Of a stretch of 64,000 nucleotides of DNA, positions 42,509 to 54,200 are shown in pieces. The stretch's first letter is position 1; every line of letters begins with the position of its first letter. The notes under the pieces are model-generated. The model saw only the letters and a program-made list of their open reading frames with translations. It was not told where the DNA came from and searched no databases. The translations under genes were made by a program, and so were the position numbers. The DNA is from Mesostigma viride (lineage: Eukaryota > Streptophyta > Mesostigmatophyceae > Mesostigmatales > Mesostigmataceae). Location: assembly GCA_009746045.1 (NCBI GenBank), contig RPFO01000667.1:6925046-6989045 (forward strand), in the 5' to 3' direction.

Positions 42509-42828
42509 CGGAATACGCTAGGCATGGATATGTGTTACCCACGTCGCTATAGGCTCACGCCAGGGCAGCCCCCTGGCATGTCTGTCATCTGGATCGAGGC
42601 CGATGGTTCGCAAGGATAGCTGGCAGGTAGTATGACAGAGACCACCCCTAAGCCCGTGGGGGCTCCGCGTGTGACCAAGTATGGCATTCACAGTGCTTCT
42701 GGTGCCCACAACCCCGTAACTAGGTCTTCGAAAGCTAGCTCCATCCCATCCCATACCACTCGACTGTACACATACTGAGGACTTATGCTCACGTAACGCT
42801 GTTACGTGTTAATTAATTATTAATTTCT
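42509..42828 (+). mobile_element. Diverged T1 subfamily copy D with 14-bp TSD
   Basis: TAACACATTTTATT flanks it at 42495-42508 and 42829-42842. It encodes a T1-like C-terminal end (LTPGQPPGMSVIW, PVGAPRVTKYGIHS). Its terminal hairpin is CACGTAAC-GCT-GTTACGTG (42790-42808), which differs from the standard T1 hairpin at matching positions of both arms. Confidence 0.9.
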
Positions 42829-42842
42829 TAACACATTTTATT

Positions 42843-43492
42843 GAGGATTCGTAATCACGTAACGTGACAAATGTGAATATACAAACGTGATGCACCACCC
42901 TCTTCGTCTAATTCCAATAAACTATACATACGGAGCGCATTGCCAGATAATGTATGGTGTGAGCAAGTATTGCAGTTGTCAGGAACAGTTGCCCATCTGG
43001 CACTGATGCTCTACTTAAACATGTACAAAATTCCTGCTCTGTCCTTACGTGCACCAAGCCAAACCCATGGCTACATTATTGAAAGTAAATGCACACACAC
43101 GGAACTCCGCGGAGGCATGTGCGTCTGTGTGTCTTACAGCCCCCTAGAACAACCCAAGGGCAAAGGTACACAAACCACGTATGGATCCTGTACCACGGGT
43201 CCCCTACGGGCTCTATACAAAAGTCACTGCTGGGCTATATGACATCAGTGAAATCGGAGGAGGAACTTTGAGGCAAACTATCCACGTCTGCAAAGTCCAA
43301 AAAATGACCCTTCACTGCCCTCTCCCTTTCTCCAGCACATTCCCATGTCACATGACTTTATTGAATGTTGCCTTGGGGTCCGCTTCCTGAGGCGTAATCA
43401 ATGAATAAAAATACGCCTAAGACCTATAGTAGTATTGAGGAACCGCCCTCTGGAGCATAGAATGAGCGCATGATTCAAGTGCGCGCGGTGAT
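42843..43492. other. 3' flank of the penicillin-acylase gene
   Basis: No other gene is seen. On the minus strand after the stop at 43493 there is an AATAAA near 43360 and a TGTAA near 43133-43137. The latter is the usual chlorophyte polyadenylation signal, so the 3' UTR may extend about 360 nt. This is uncertain. Confidence 0.3.
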
Positions 43493-46400
43493 TCAAGCGC
43501 GCACAGTGAGGGTGATGAGTTGCTCTGTCTGCTGCCTGATGTCGTCCCACGACCACAGCATCGGCTTGAGACGGCCTTCCTCCCACTCCTTGGTCTGGTC
43601 CAAATAGTGCCGACTAAGGTACTGGCCGGACTGGCCCACGGGGAGGATGTTGCTGCAGCCTTGGTCCCAGTTGCCGATGTCCAGCACCTGGCAGGGTGGC
43701 GCATCGCACCAAATCGAAATTGTTTCACGAGGTGCATGAGAATAAGAGCACTCTCCGGGTTTCTACAATGAGCTCCCATGTCCAGGAAGAACACCGTTGC
43801 CTTGCACCATTTGATTGACTAGACAATCAGAAACTAGGCTGCATTCAGGAATATGACATGGCAGAGATTAGCTGAGAAGACAGCATTTTTCGCACTGAGG
43901 AAGCGAGGAACAATACCAGCGATGCAAAAATGGCACATTGCAGAAGCTTATAACTACTCTTATCATGCACCCACCTACCGCAGTTGCCCTACTTCTACAG
44001 GTGTACAGTAGTATAGTGTAGTAGATTATATAGCAGTATACTAAGATCAATAGTAGATTTAGTGCCATGATGAACGGTAAGATTTAGTGTCATGATGAAT
44101 GGGAAGATTTAGTGTCATGATGAATATAGTGTCATGGTGAATGGGTAGATATAGTCTCAATGACGGTGACCATACTAAATTCCACAGTAGATGTAGTGTC
44201 ATGATGAAGATATAGTGTCAGGATGAAGATGTAGTGTCATGATGAAGATGTAGTGTCATGATGAAGATATAGTGTCATGATGAAGATATAGTGTCATGGA
44301 GAATGGGAAACCATGCTCCGACTCCAAACCACCTGGCAGAACGACGCAAGCAAGAATCCTTGCTGGGGCCACAATTACTTGCACCCTTGCGATTGCACGC
44401 ATCCGTAGGAGGCCTCACCTGCCGGAAAGACGTGGCCGTGAAGGGATACACCCGCCATGGTTACGTTTGCTAGAAGTGATGCTACTAGGACCATTGCCAG
44501 GACTGCCACAAGTGCCCACCTGGCGGTACGACGCGAGCGTGAAGGGCGGCTCGAAGCGGAAGCTATACGCGGCCTGGTTGACCGTGTTGGTGTCGCCGCC
44601 ATACGCAAACGGCTTGGCGTCCAGCATGTCGGTCCCCAGCATGCTGCCAAACGTGTGCCGGAAGCTGGCGTAATGGATGCGGCCCCACGCCCACCCGGCC
44701 ACCGCCGCGCTGGCCATCGCATCTTCCGACGCGCCGTCGGGCCCATTCGCGGCCACCGCGCTGCCGCTGCCGCCCTTCCCTCGGCTGGTCAGGCGGCTCC
44801 AGCTGCGGCTACGCCAGCTCCCGCTCCCGCTGGCACTCTTGCCACTTTTCCCACCCTGGCCATTATTGCCACTGTTCCCAGCGTTACTGGCATCCTCACG
44901 GATGCTACTGCTGCTGCCCCCAGCCCCCGCATCAGCGTTACTTGCAGCACTTGTACTATTACTACTACTGCCTGGGGTATCCCCCCCTCCAACTGCCTTC
45001 GCAGCCAACCCCCCCAGGGACGCCGACACCTGGCGCACCATCCCCGTGGCCTTGCCCCCGATCCCCACCACTCCCCCTGCGCCTGCAGGGACAGCGCCAC
45101 TGGTCCCATCGCCCAGCTTCCCGGCCAGCCACGCGACTGCCTCCCGGAACGCCTCCCGCAGCAGCGGGCGCTTGCCGTCGGGAAACGCCTGCTGCAGGGG
45201 GGACTCCAGCGGATGCTCATCCCCTGCTCCCGCAAACTGGCCCGCAGCCAATGCTGCCGATGCCTGGCCCCCTCTGCCCCCGGCCCCGCTTGACTGGTCC
45301 CCCAAACCCGATATTTGATGGTCCCCAGACGTAGTCATCGCGTCTCCGTGGAGTTGATGCTCAAAAGGGGCTCCAGCCGACCTGCCAAGAGGGGAACCTG
45401 CCTTACCAGCCCCCGAGTTGCCCTTGTCGGGAGAGCCCGCCGCGACTGCGACGCCCCTTCCGCCATAACCCCCATTTGTAGAATGGCGCCCACCAGCGTC
45501 CGTCTCCTGGCCGCTCACGTGGTCTGCCACCGGTCGATCCAATGGCAGCGAGCGCAGCCGCTCGATCACACACGAGAACAGGTGGCCCTGCATCTCGTTG
45601 ATCTTCTTGAGGTTGGCGTCCATGCCCGCACCCAGCAGGGACGCGGCCAGGTCCTCGTCGGGGAGGTGCATGTGGGGGCCATCCGACCCGCCGCGGGCAC
45701 CAACCGCACCCCCGCTGCCGCCACCCGTGTGGCTCCTGGCACGCTGCCATAACCACACGGGCACAAACGCACAAACGCGCAAGGGCACAAAGGCAAACGG
45801 GGACATGCCATCAGGGGTAGCCTTGCGGTTTAGGTACTGAGGGATGAGGATGTGCCAAAAAAAAGCTTGAAAGGGCACGCACACCCTGCTGTGAGCACAC
45901 ACATAACCTCAACAACCCCCCCCCCACACACACAACCCCACCCCTCCTTCACCCCCTCCACGCCCCCACCCCCAGTATTACACCCGAAACCCTACATTTG
46001 GGGCCACAGCTTGGCCCCCATCTCCCCACGCACCTGGCCGCGCACGCTGACGTCCGCCCCCACGGCGTGGAAGCACCCCCGCAGCAACGCGTGGGCGGTT
46101 TTCATGTGGCTGACCGCCACCACGCAGCCACCCACCGAGTCCTTGGACATGACCCCATCCCACGAACGCACCGCCGCCAGGGCAGCGCGCTCCAGGGGGT
46201 TGAGGGGGGCTGACAGCTTGGGGGCATGTCTTGTGGTTTCCCCCTTGGAAATGGGGGAGCCTGAGCAGGCCACCTGCGCGCCCGCCTCACCAGCGGTGCT
46301 GCTGGCGTCTGGATGATGCGTGGCATGTGTGCGTGTGTGCGTGTGTGGCTCGGCACGGCAGGGAGCATTACTACGCGCTATATGGAGTATGATAAGGAGT

Positions 46401-48206
46401 ATGATAAGGAGTATGATAAGGAGTATGATAAGGAGTATGATAAGGGATATGATAAGGAGTATGATAAGGAGTATGATAAGGAGTATGATAAGGAGTATGG
46501 TAACGATATATGACGAGGGTGACATATGACAACAGTGATGACAAGCGAAGGGCATTGACAAGGGTGATAACAAGCGAAGGACATTGACAAGGGTGATGAC
46601 AAGCGAAGGGCATTGACAAGGGTGATGACAAGCGAAGGGCATTGACAAGGGTGATCATTAGCGAAGGACATTGACAAGGGTGATAACAAGCGAAGGACAT
46701 TGACAAGGGTGATAATAAGCTAAGGACTTTGACAAGGGTGATGATAAGCGGAGGGCATTGACAAGGGTGATGATAAGCGAAGGACATTGACAAGGGTGAT
46801 CATTAGCTAAGGACATTGACAACGGAGGATTTTGACAATGGAGGGAGAGAGGGCGCAAAAGGCCACGCCAAACATTACACCAGCATGTAAAATGTTTTTT
46901 TTTACAAGTATATTTTAAAACACTCGAACTTGCATGTAAAAAAAAGAAAAACATTTTGTTATTTAAATTGTAATTGTTTGCTTGTTGCTCCAAGCACAAC
47001 TGGTATCCCATAATCCCACACCATTTAGTGCCACACCTTACTAATCCATCCCTGATCTAGCTTACCAGGCAGCCGTTCGTCCAGGAGCCTACTTATCATC
47101 ACATTAGGCTTTTTCATGTCACGAGTGACTGAATTGTTACCGCAACAGGATTTACCCGCTGTCCCTTGGGCCCAGCTCGGCCAGCGTATCACCCCGAATC
47201 ATACCAACTATCCAATATCCTGACAAAACCCTTCTGCACTCTTATTCCTTACTCTTACCGCACCCTTGCTACAGCGCCACCCACCTACTTGCACCTTAAG
47301 ACCTTACAATATCATTCTAAAGCAAACAGATGCAAGTAAGAGATGCAGGTAAGAGACCCATTAACGGACGCTGGCAAGTCTATTGCCAATATCCAACCAA
47401 ACATCAGTGTCCAGCGCCAACATTAACATCCAGCGCCGCCAGCCTACTTGCCCCTACACATCTCACCACTTTCATCCGCCACATCAAGAAAACACACCTG
47501 TGCTGCTGCTGTCGCCGCCCCCCACATCCAGCGCCGCCAGTAACTCGTCCGCAAACTCGCGCAGCGCTGGCGGGTGTCAGGGAGGGACGGCAGAAAACAA
47601 GGGAGGGATTCGGAATAGTTAATGAGTCGGCACATGCCGGTGGGGGGAAGGGCACGGGAAGCAGCATGCAAACCTGGGCGAGACACTACACAAGACCAGC
47701 ATAGTCAACTAATTTCCTACTACTACAGTAAAGTAAACTAACTTCCTACTACTGCAGCTTCCACTTGTCATGGAACAGCACCCACCAGGGGATGCCACCG
47801 ACAGCTGCAGCTCCCGAGCGGCCGCGACGCTATGAGGTATCAGCGCCCCGTCGGGCCCCGTGGCCTCCAGTGCTCGTTCGATGAAGCGGCCGCGGTAGCC
47901 GTCCTTGAAGACGGCGCCGATGTAGTGCTGGCACCCGTCATACTCGCGCGACGCGTGGTTGGCACCCACAATGAAGGCCGGCGCGTGCGAGCCGCTGTCC
48001 CTGCGGATGGAGGGACCGGGGGAACGCAGGAGGGGGGGGGGGGGGGGGGGAACGGGGGGGGGGGAAGGGCATGGGAAAAAGGGTGACGAGAGATATTGGG
48101 TGCGAGCTTGATGTATGTCGAGTCAAGGGAATGAACAGATGAAATAGCGGATGCCAGGTTGAGCATTGACGAAGGCGGGTGAAACCTGCTGTCACATCAC
48201 GGGTGT

Positions 48207-48237
<31 letters not shown>

Positions 48238-51200
48238 GGGGGGGGGGGCATGATAGGTACTAGGGGGGCTACTGAGCGTGGGGGTGCGGGAATAGAACAG
48301 GGGAATGCGGGGTGAGACGTTCACACAGGTTAGCCAAGATGTGGGTCAAGACGATGCGTAGTGAACTATGAGTACCTAACGTTTCCTTAGAACAAATTTG
48401 ATGAAAAAGGTGTAAGTTTATATTCCATGCACAATTATGTCATACCGAGGGGGTGTGACCATAACGATTGTGTTTCCTTCAGTCTTAACTACATCTGGTT
48501 TTCCTTCGGGGATGCAGGCATACAGGCAGGCAGGCTGTACTATCTCTCGCTCTGCAGCCATAACGAGAAATTAGCGTTGAACCCTACCGAACTCTTGTGG
48601 ATAAACTAGCGCCTTGCGACATGCAGTAAGAACCTCTTAGACCGTCGAATCCAAGGACAAGCGGACAAGGCATCTTTGCCTTTCACATGCAGGTTAGGCA
48701 CCCCGTCAGAACAACAGCATCAAGCACATTTAACTCTCATAAAAAAAGCCAAGGACCTGTGTGACACCTCCTCAAACAGATTTGTATGACACCATCTCAA
48801 ACAGACCTGTGCGGCAGCTCCTCGAACGGGAGGTCCGCCTCCTCCCAATCATGCTCGCCCGTCCACCCTGGCAGGATGTGCTGCTCGTAGCCAGGGAGCG
48901 TGGCCTTGCTGCGGCGGGGATGCGCCCCGACCAGCGTGTAGCCGATATCTCCTGCGAGGAAGGAAGAGGAAAACGAAGGAGGAAAAGGAGGAAGAGGACG
49001 GAGGAAGAGGGGAAGATGAAGGAAGAGCGAAAGAAGACAGGGATGGGAGCCAACAACCGGCCCACCATAACAAGACATCAACGAAACGGGGACAGACACC
49101 AACAAGCCCAACATTAACAAGACATCAACGAAATGAGGACGGCTTCACAACGCAAACCGATAATGTCGGCGGAACAATGCCAAACAGTAACCAATAATAA
49201 AGAGCAGCGCGATGCCGGAACCACCTGTGCAAAATAAAGTTGAGTTTCTGTGCTGAAAAACAGGGAGGTGGAGGAGTCGACAAGCGCGGAAGAGAATAGA
49301 GACATCTTCCAGAGAAGACACTGTCATCGCAGCAACTGTAGAGGACACCAGCATGCAGCCCATATCGTCCCGCACGTGACGGCGATGGCTTCCCAAGGCA
49401 ACCGATCCCATGAGGAGCAGGGAGGGGCGCCTGCAACGGAAGCCCCACCGCCCCACCACCACCACCACCACCACCACAGCCGCCATTACCGCCACCATCA
49501 CCACCGCCACCACCATCGCCACTACCGCCGCCACCCCCACCCCCACCCCCACCCCCACCCCCACCCCCACCCCCACCCCCACCCCACCCCCACCCCACCC
49601 CCACCCCCACCCCACCCCCACCCCCACCCCCACCCCCACCCCCACCCCCACCCCCACCCCCACCCCCACCCCACCCCCGCCCCCGCCCCCGCCGCCGCCG
49701 CTGCCTCCGCCGCCCCGCCCCCCCCGCCGCCGCCGCCGCCGCCGCCCCCGCCGCCCCCGCCGCCCCGCCGCCCCCGCCGCCCCCGCCGCCGCCGCCGCCG
49801 CCACCACCACCACCACCACCACCACCACCACCACCACCACCACCACCACCACCACCACCACCACCAATGCCATCACCGCCACCACCTCCGCCACCCCCCA
49901 CCCCACCACATCCCACACACCCCCCATTCCTAACAGTCTCTCAAGTGCAAAAACAACGCCGGAGAGTGCTACTGCAGGGCATTCCCCCTCATCCTTGACA
50001 TCTGCAAACCCATACCCCATTAGACACCTCCCAGAACCCCCCCCTCACCCTTGCAACTGCAAGGCAGCCGCCGCTAACCCCTTGACTTTCAGGAAAGAGC
50101 CCTTTGACCTTGGCACTGGCAAAGCCAACATCCCTCTTACCCCTAACCCCTGCAAAGCAGCCCTGATCTCACCCTGGGCATCCACAAAGCAACATCCACT
50201 CCCTTCAACCTTACCAACCGCACAGCAATGGTTACGGATACTTAAAGCCAACTTGGACATGGAAAATTATTTCTAGTTACATTAAAATAACATTCATAAT
50301 ATTTACTATATTTCTACTTCCGTTCACATCTGCAAAATAACAGCCCCCTGCCCCCTCGCCCTTGGCATTCGGAATTATCATACACGTAGGCTGTGTCACG
50401 TAAGCATAAGTCCCCTCACGTTGAGTCCGCGAAGCAGCGACCCCCTCACCCTTTGCATTTGATAAGTAAGCTCCCCTTCTCACCCTGCACATTTAATTGG
50501 TAACACCCCCTTCCTCACCCTGGACGTCCGCGAAACAGAAGGAGAGCGGGGGCGATCGCAGCTGCGAGAGAGCGCGCCGCACGTCCCCGCAGCTGGCCGC
50601 GGAATTCAGCTCCCGCACCGCCCCAATCTGGTTCATCGCGGGCGACAGGAACTTGGCGCAGAGTGACAGGTGGTAGTGGACACCAGGCGCGCCGTTCTGA
50701 CTACTGGCGCCGCTGGCGGTGCTCCCGGCACCACTGCGCGCACTCGTGGGGCTGTTGTTGTCCAGACCCCGGCGCAGCTCCGCGGCAATTAAGGAAGCTT
50801 CCCCGACCACCGCGGCCGCCGTTGTCGACCCTTGCGTGCCGGAGGCTTTTCCGGTCGCGCCACCGGCCCCCGCCCCTCCCTCAGAGCTGGTCACCGATCC
50901 CCCGGCCACAGGAACAGGTGTAGACCCTACCATGGAAGGAAGGGGTGTCGACCCCGTGGCAGGCGATGCGGGGGACTTGGGCGACCGCCCCGGCGGATGT
51001 GGGGACCGACCCGGCGGGGTCAACCCCGTGGCACCACCTGGCCCCGTGGACGCGGACGCCAACACCACCTCGGTGTTGGGCTTGAGGCGCAGCATCGCGT
51101 GCGAGTTGGTCACCAGGGGGCCGTGGACCGTGAAGGCGACGGAGAGGCGGGAGGGCTCCTTCTGGCCCTTGACGGGGATGACTTCCTCCACCACTGTCAC

Positions 51201-54200
51201 CTCCTTGAGCTGCAGAAGGCACGCGGGGGCGGGGCAACGGGGGCCCCCATGTTTTAAAAATTTCCCGAGAAATGATTAAAATGGCTTGCGATCGTCACCT
51301 CCATGGGATGTGCAGGAAAGGGAGGGGGGAATGGAGAAAAGGCAGACGCCGAGGGGAGTAATCTCTAGTCTAGGAGACGAGCAAAGAAAAGTCCACGACC
51401 GGCAACTCCTTGAGATGAAACAGGCGGCGGGTTACGAGCAAGACAAGGGCGAAAGCAGGGGGCGGGGGGGGAGAGATTGCAGGTGAAGGACAGGCGAAAG
51501 CGGGAGCGACGCGCCGGTGAGGGGAGAGAAGATTTGGGACTAGCGCCTTGTAAAGCTGCGAAGAAGGTATGACGGCGAGGGAAGAGAGCTCGCTCGATAT
51601 AACAACGCCACATCAAACATGCACCTTGAAACACGTACACCTTGCTAACAAGCGGCGGCGACGCTCCCCTGCCAGTACGTGCACGCGTGCGCTCACCTGC
51701 CCCTTGTGCCAGTACGTGCGCGGGTGCCCTCACCTGCCCCTTGTGCCAGTACGTGCGCGGGTGGCCCAGCGTCTCGTCGACCGGGCCCTCAAACTTCTCG
51801 AGGTAGACGTCCTCAGTATCTGCGAGCCGCGGCCAATGCATGGTGCACAGGAAAAAATATTACATGACGCTTAGAGACGAAACAAGCGGCTTGAAATGAC
51901 ATAAGGCCTGCAGGTAACAGAAGAGAAGAAAATTGAATGAACCACCCCTACGAATGGAGTTCAATCATGTCAAAGGACAGGACAACGCTATCATACCGTA
52001 ATGTATCAATCTCTGAAGACATTATTGACTTGGAAAATCTTCGATCAACGCTCACCTGCGTAGGACAGCACGATGCCCCACCCCACGTGGTCGTTGTGGC
52101 CGATCATGACACCGGGAAGGCCCGGAACCTGCACCCCTGTAACATGAATCGCGGGAGACCCTGTCCCCACACCGGCTGGAGTGCCCGTTTCCTTGGCCTT
52201 ACGGCTCTCCTGCGGCTCACTTGCGTCCGTCACGGCCCCATCCCCTGTTTTGCCCCCTCCGCCCCCTCCTTGCCCGCCCCATGATTCGCCCCATCGCTCG
52301 CCCCATCCCCAACCGCACCACCCGCTGACCCACCCCCATCCAACGGTGCCGCCGGCTCCACCCTCAGGTGATTATCGTACCAGATCAGGGGTATTGTCAC
52401 GCTCAAGTGGGGGTCGTTCGCCAGCACGGGCCGCCCCGTGTCCGTCCCCTTGCCATTCACCACCCACCAGTTCGACCCCGCCGCGCCCCCGGACGGCGGC
52501 AGCCACCGCGCCGCTTCCGCCTCCTCCTCAGAGACTGTCCCCTCCCCGTCGTCACCGTTATCACCTCCAGCTGCCGCCGCGACCGCGGGAATGATGACAC
52601 TGTTCAACAGCTCCTGACCGACCCTTACCCCTCCCAGGAGACCCGCCGCCACGGGCGCCGGTCCCGGGATCCCGGCGCCAGGGTCCCTGGGCGGCATGGG
52701 CGGTAGACCGACACGCCGCCTCTCCCTCGCCGCATCCCCTTTGCCCTCGTCTTGCCCCTTTCCCCCTCCCTCTCCCTCGCCGTCTCCTCCCGCCTCGTCT
52801 ATTGCCCCATGGGTGCTGGTCTCCTGGCCCCCGTCACCGTCCCCCGTGACCGGGTCCGTCACCGGCCCTCCCATTCCGATCCCTGCCAGGCCCAGGTTGA
52901 CATTCCCCCCCGGAGGGCCCTCCTCGGCGAGTGTGCGGGCCTCCTCGCGCGCATGTTTGCGCGCGCGCTCGCGCCGACGTCTGTTCTCACGCGCCAAAGG
53001 GTCAACGCAACCAGACCCGCCGCCGGACGCGTGGATGATGTTCTCCTTGAGGCTCTCAGAGACGGCCTCCGCCAGGCCCCACTCGGCCGCCATCTCGGGG
53101 CCTGGTGTGTTTGTGTGTGTGCGTGTGTGTGTGCGTGCGTGTGCGTGCGCATGTGTGTGTGTGCGCTTGCGTGTGTGTGTGTGTTTGTGTGTGCGTTTGT
53201 TTGTGTGTGTGTGTGTGTGCGTTTGTTTGTGTGTGTGTGTGCGTGTGTGTGTGTGTGCGTGTTTGTGTGTGTTTCTGTTTGTGTGTGCGTGTGTGTGTGC
53301 GTGTGTGTGTGTGCGTGTGTTCGTGTGTGTGTTTGTTTGTGTGTGTGTTTGTTTGTGTGTGTGCTTGTGTGTGTGTATGTGTGCGTGTGCAAGTGTGTGT
53401 TTGCGTGTGTTTTTGTGTGTGTGTGGGGGGGGGGGGCGTGTGTGCTTGTGTGTGTGTATGTGCGTGTGTTTGTGTGTTTGTGTGTTTGTGTGTGTGTGCG
53501 CGTGTGTGCGTATGTGCGCGTGTGTGTTTGTGTGTGTTTGTGTGCGTGCGCGTGTGGCAAGCATGAGGGCATGTGGCACCCATAGATAATGGTGGCAAGG
53601 GTAAGTTGATTATGTTTACGCAAACTCTAGTCAATATCCATCTCGGGGCCTGCCGTGTTTGGCAGAAGTCAATGTGGTTGGCGTGACAGCAGTCAGTGTG
53701 GTTGGTGTGACAGCAGTCGATGTGCTGCTCGAACTATCGAACCACAGGCTCCACGCCGCTCTAGGCCACGTGGCGTGCACGACCAACTCTATGCCCGTTG
53801 GTATGCTCCGCCGCCATAAAACTTGCGCCACTCACCCTGGGCCCACCACAGCAACCACAAAAAGCATTTATGCGTTGCGCCACTCACTATAGGCGAATTG
53901 GGCACACTCAGCCACTCTCAGCCGCTACACTCATCATAGCCACTATAGCCGCCATCAGCCGCTACACTCACAATAGCCACTAATCGCCGCCACAAAAATC
54001 GTGCTACCCACCCAACATCTCCACGAGCTGCTGCCGCAGGATCTTGTTCTGGAAACCAAACGCCATCTGGAGGCCGGGTACGTTTAGGGGTGGATGGGGG
54101 GGGGGGGTGAGGGAAGGGCATGGAAGGGGTGGGCAAGGGGGGTATTGATCAGCGCCGCATTCCCAAGTGAGCTTGTGCCCACTAGTGAGCGTGTGCAGCC

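Noticed and set aside
49125-50276. Gly/Val-rich and His/Pro-rich open frames of 230-290 codons
   Set aside because: They come from CCA/CCCCCA/CCG microsatellite sequence in an intron of the penicillin-acylase gene.
52859-53634. Thr/His- and Cys/Val-rich open frames
   Set aside because: They come from the (GT)n tract in intron 6; no conserved protein sequence.
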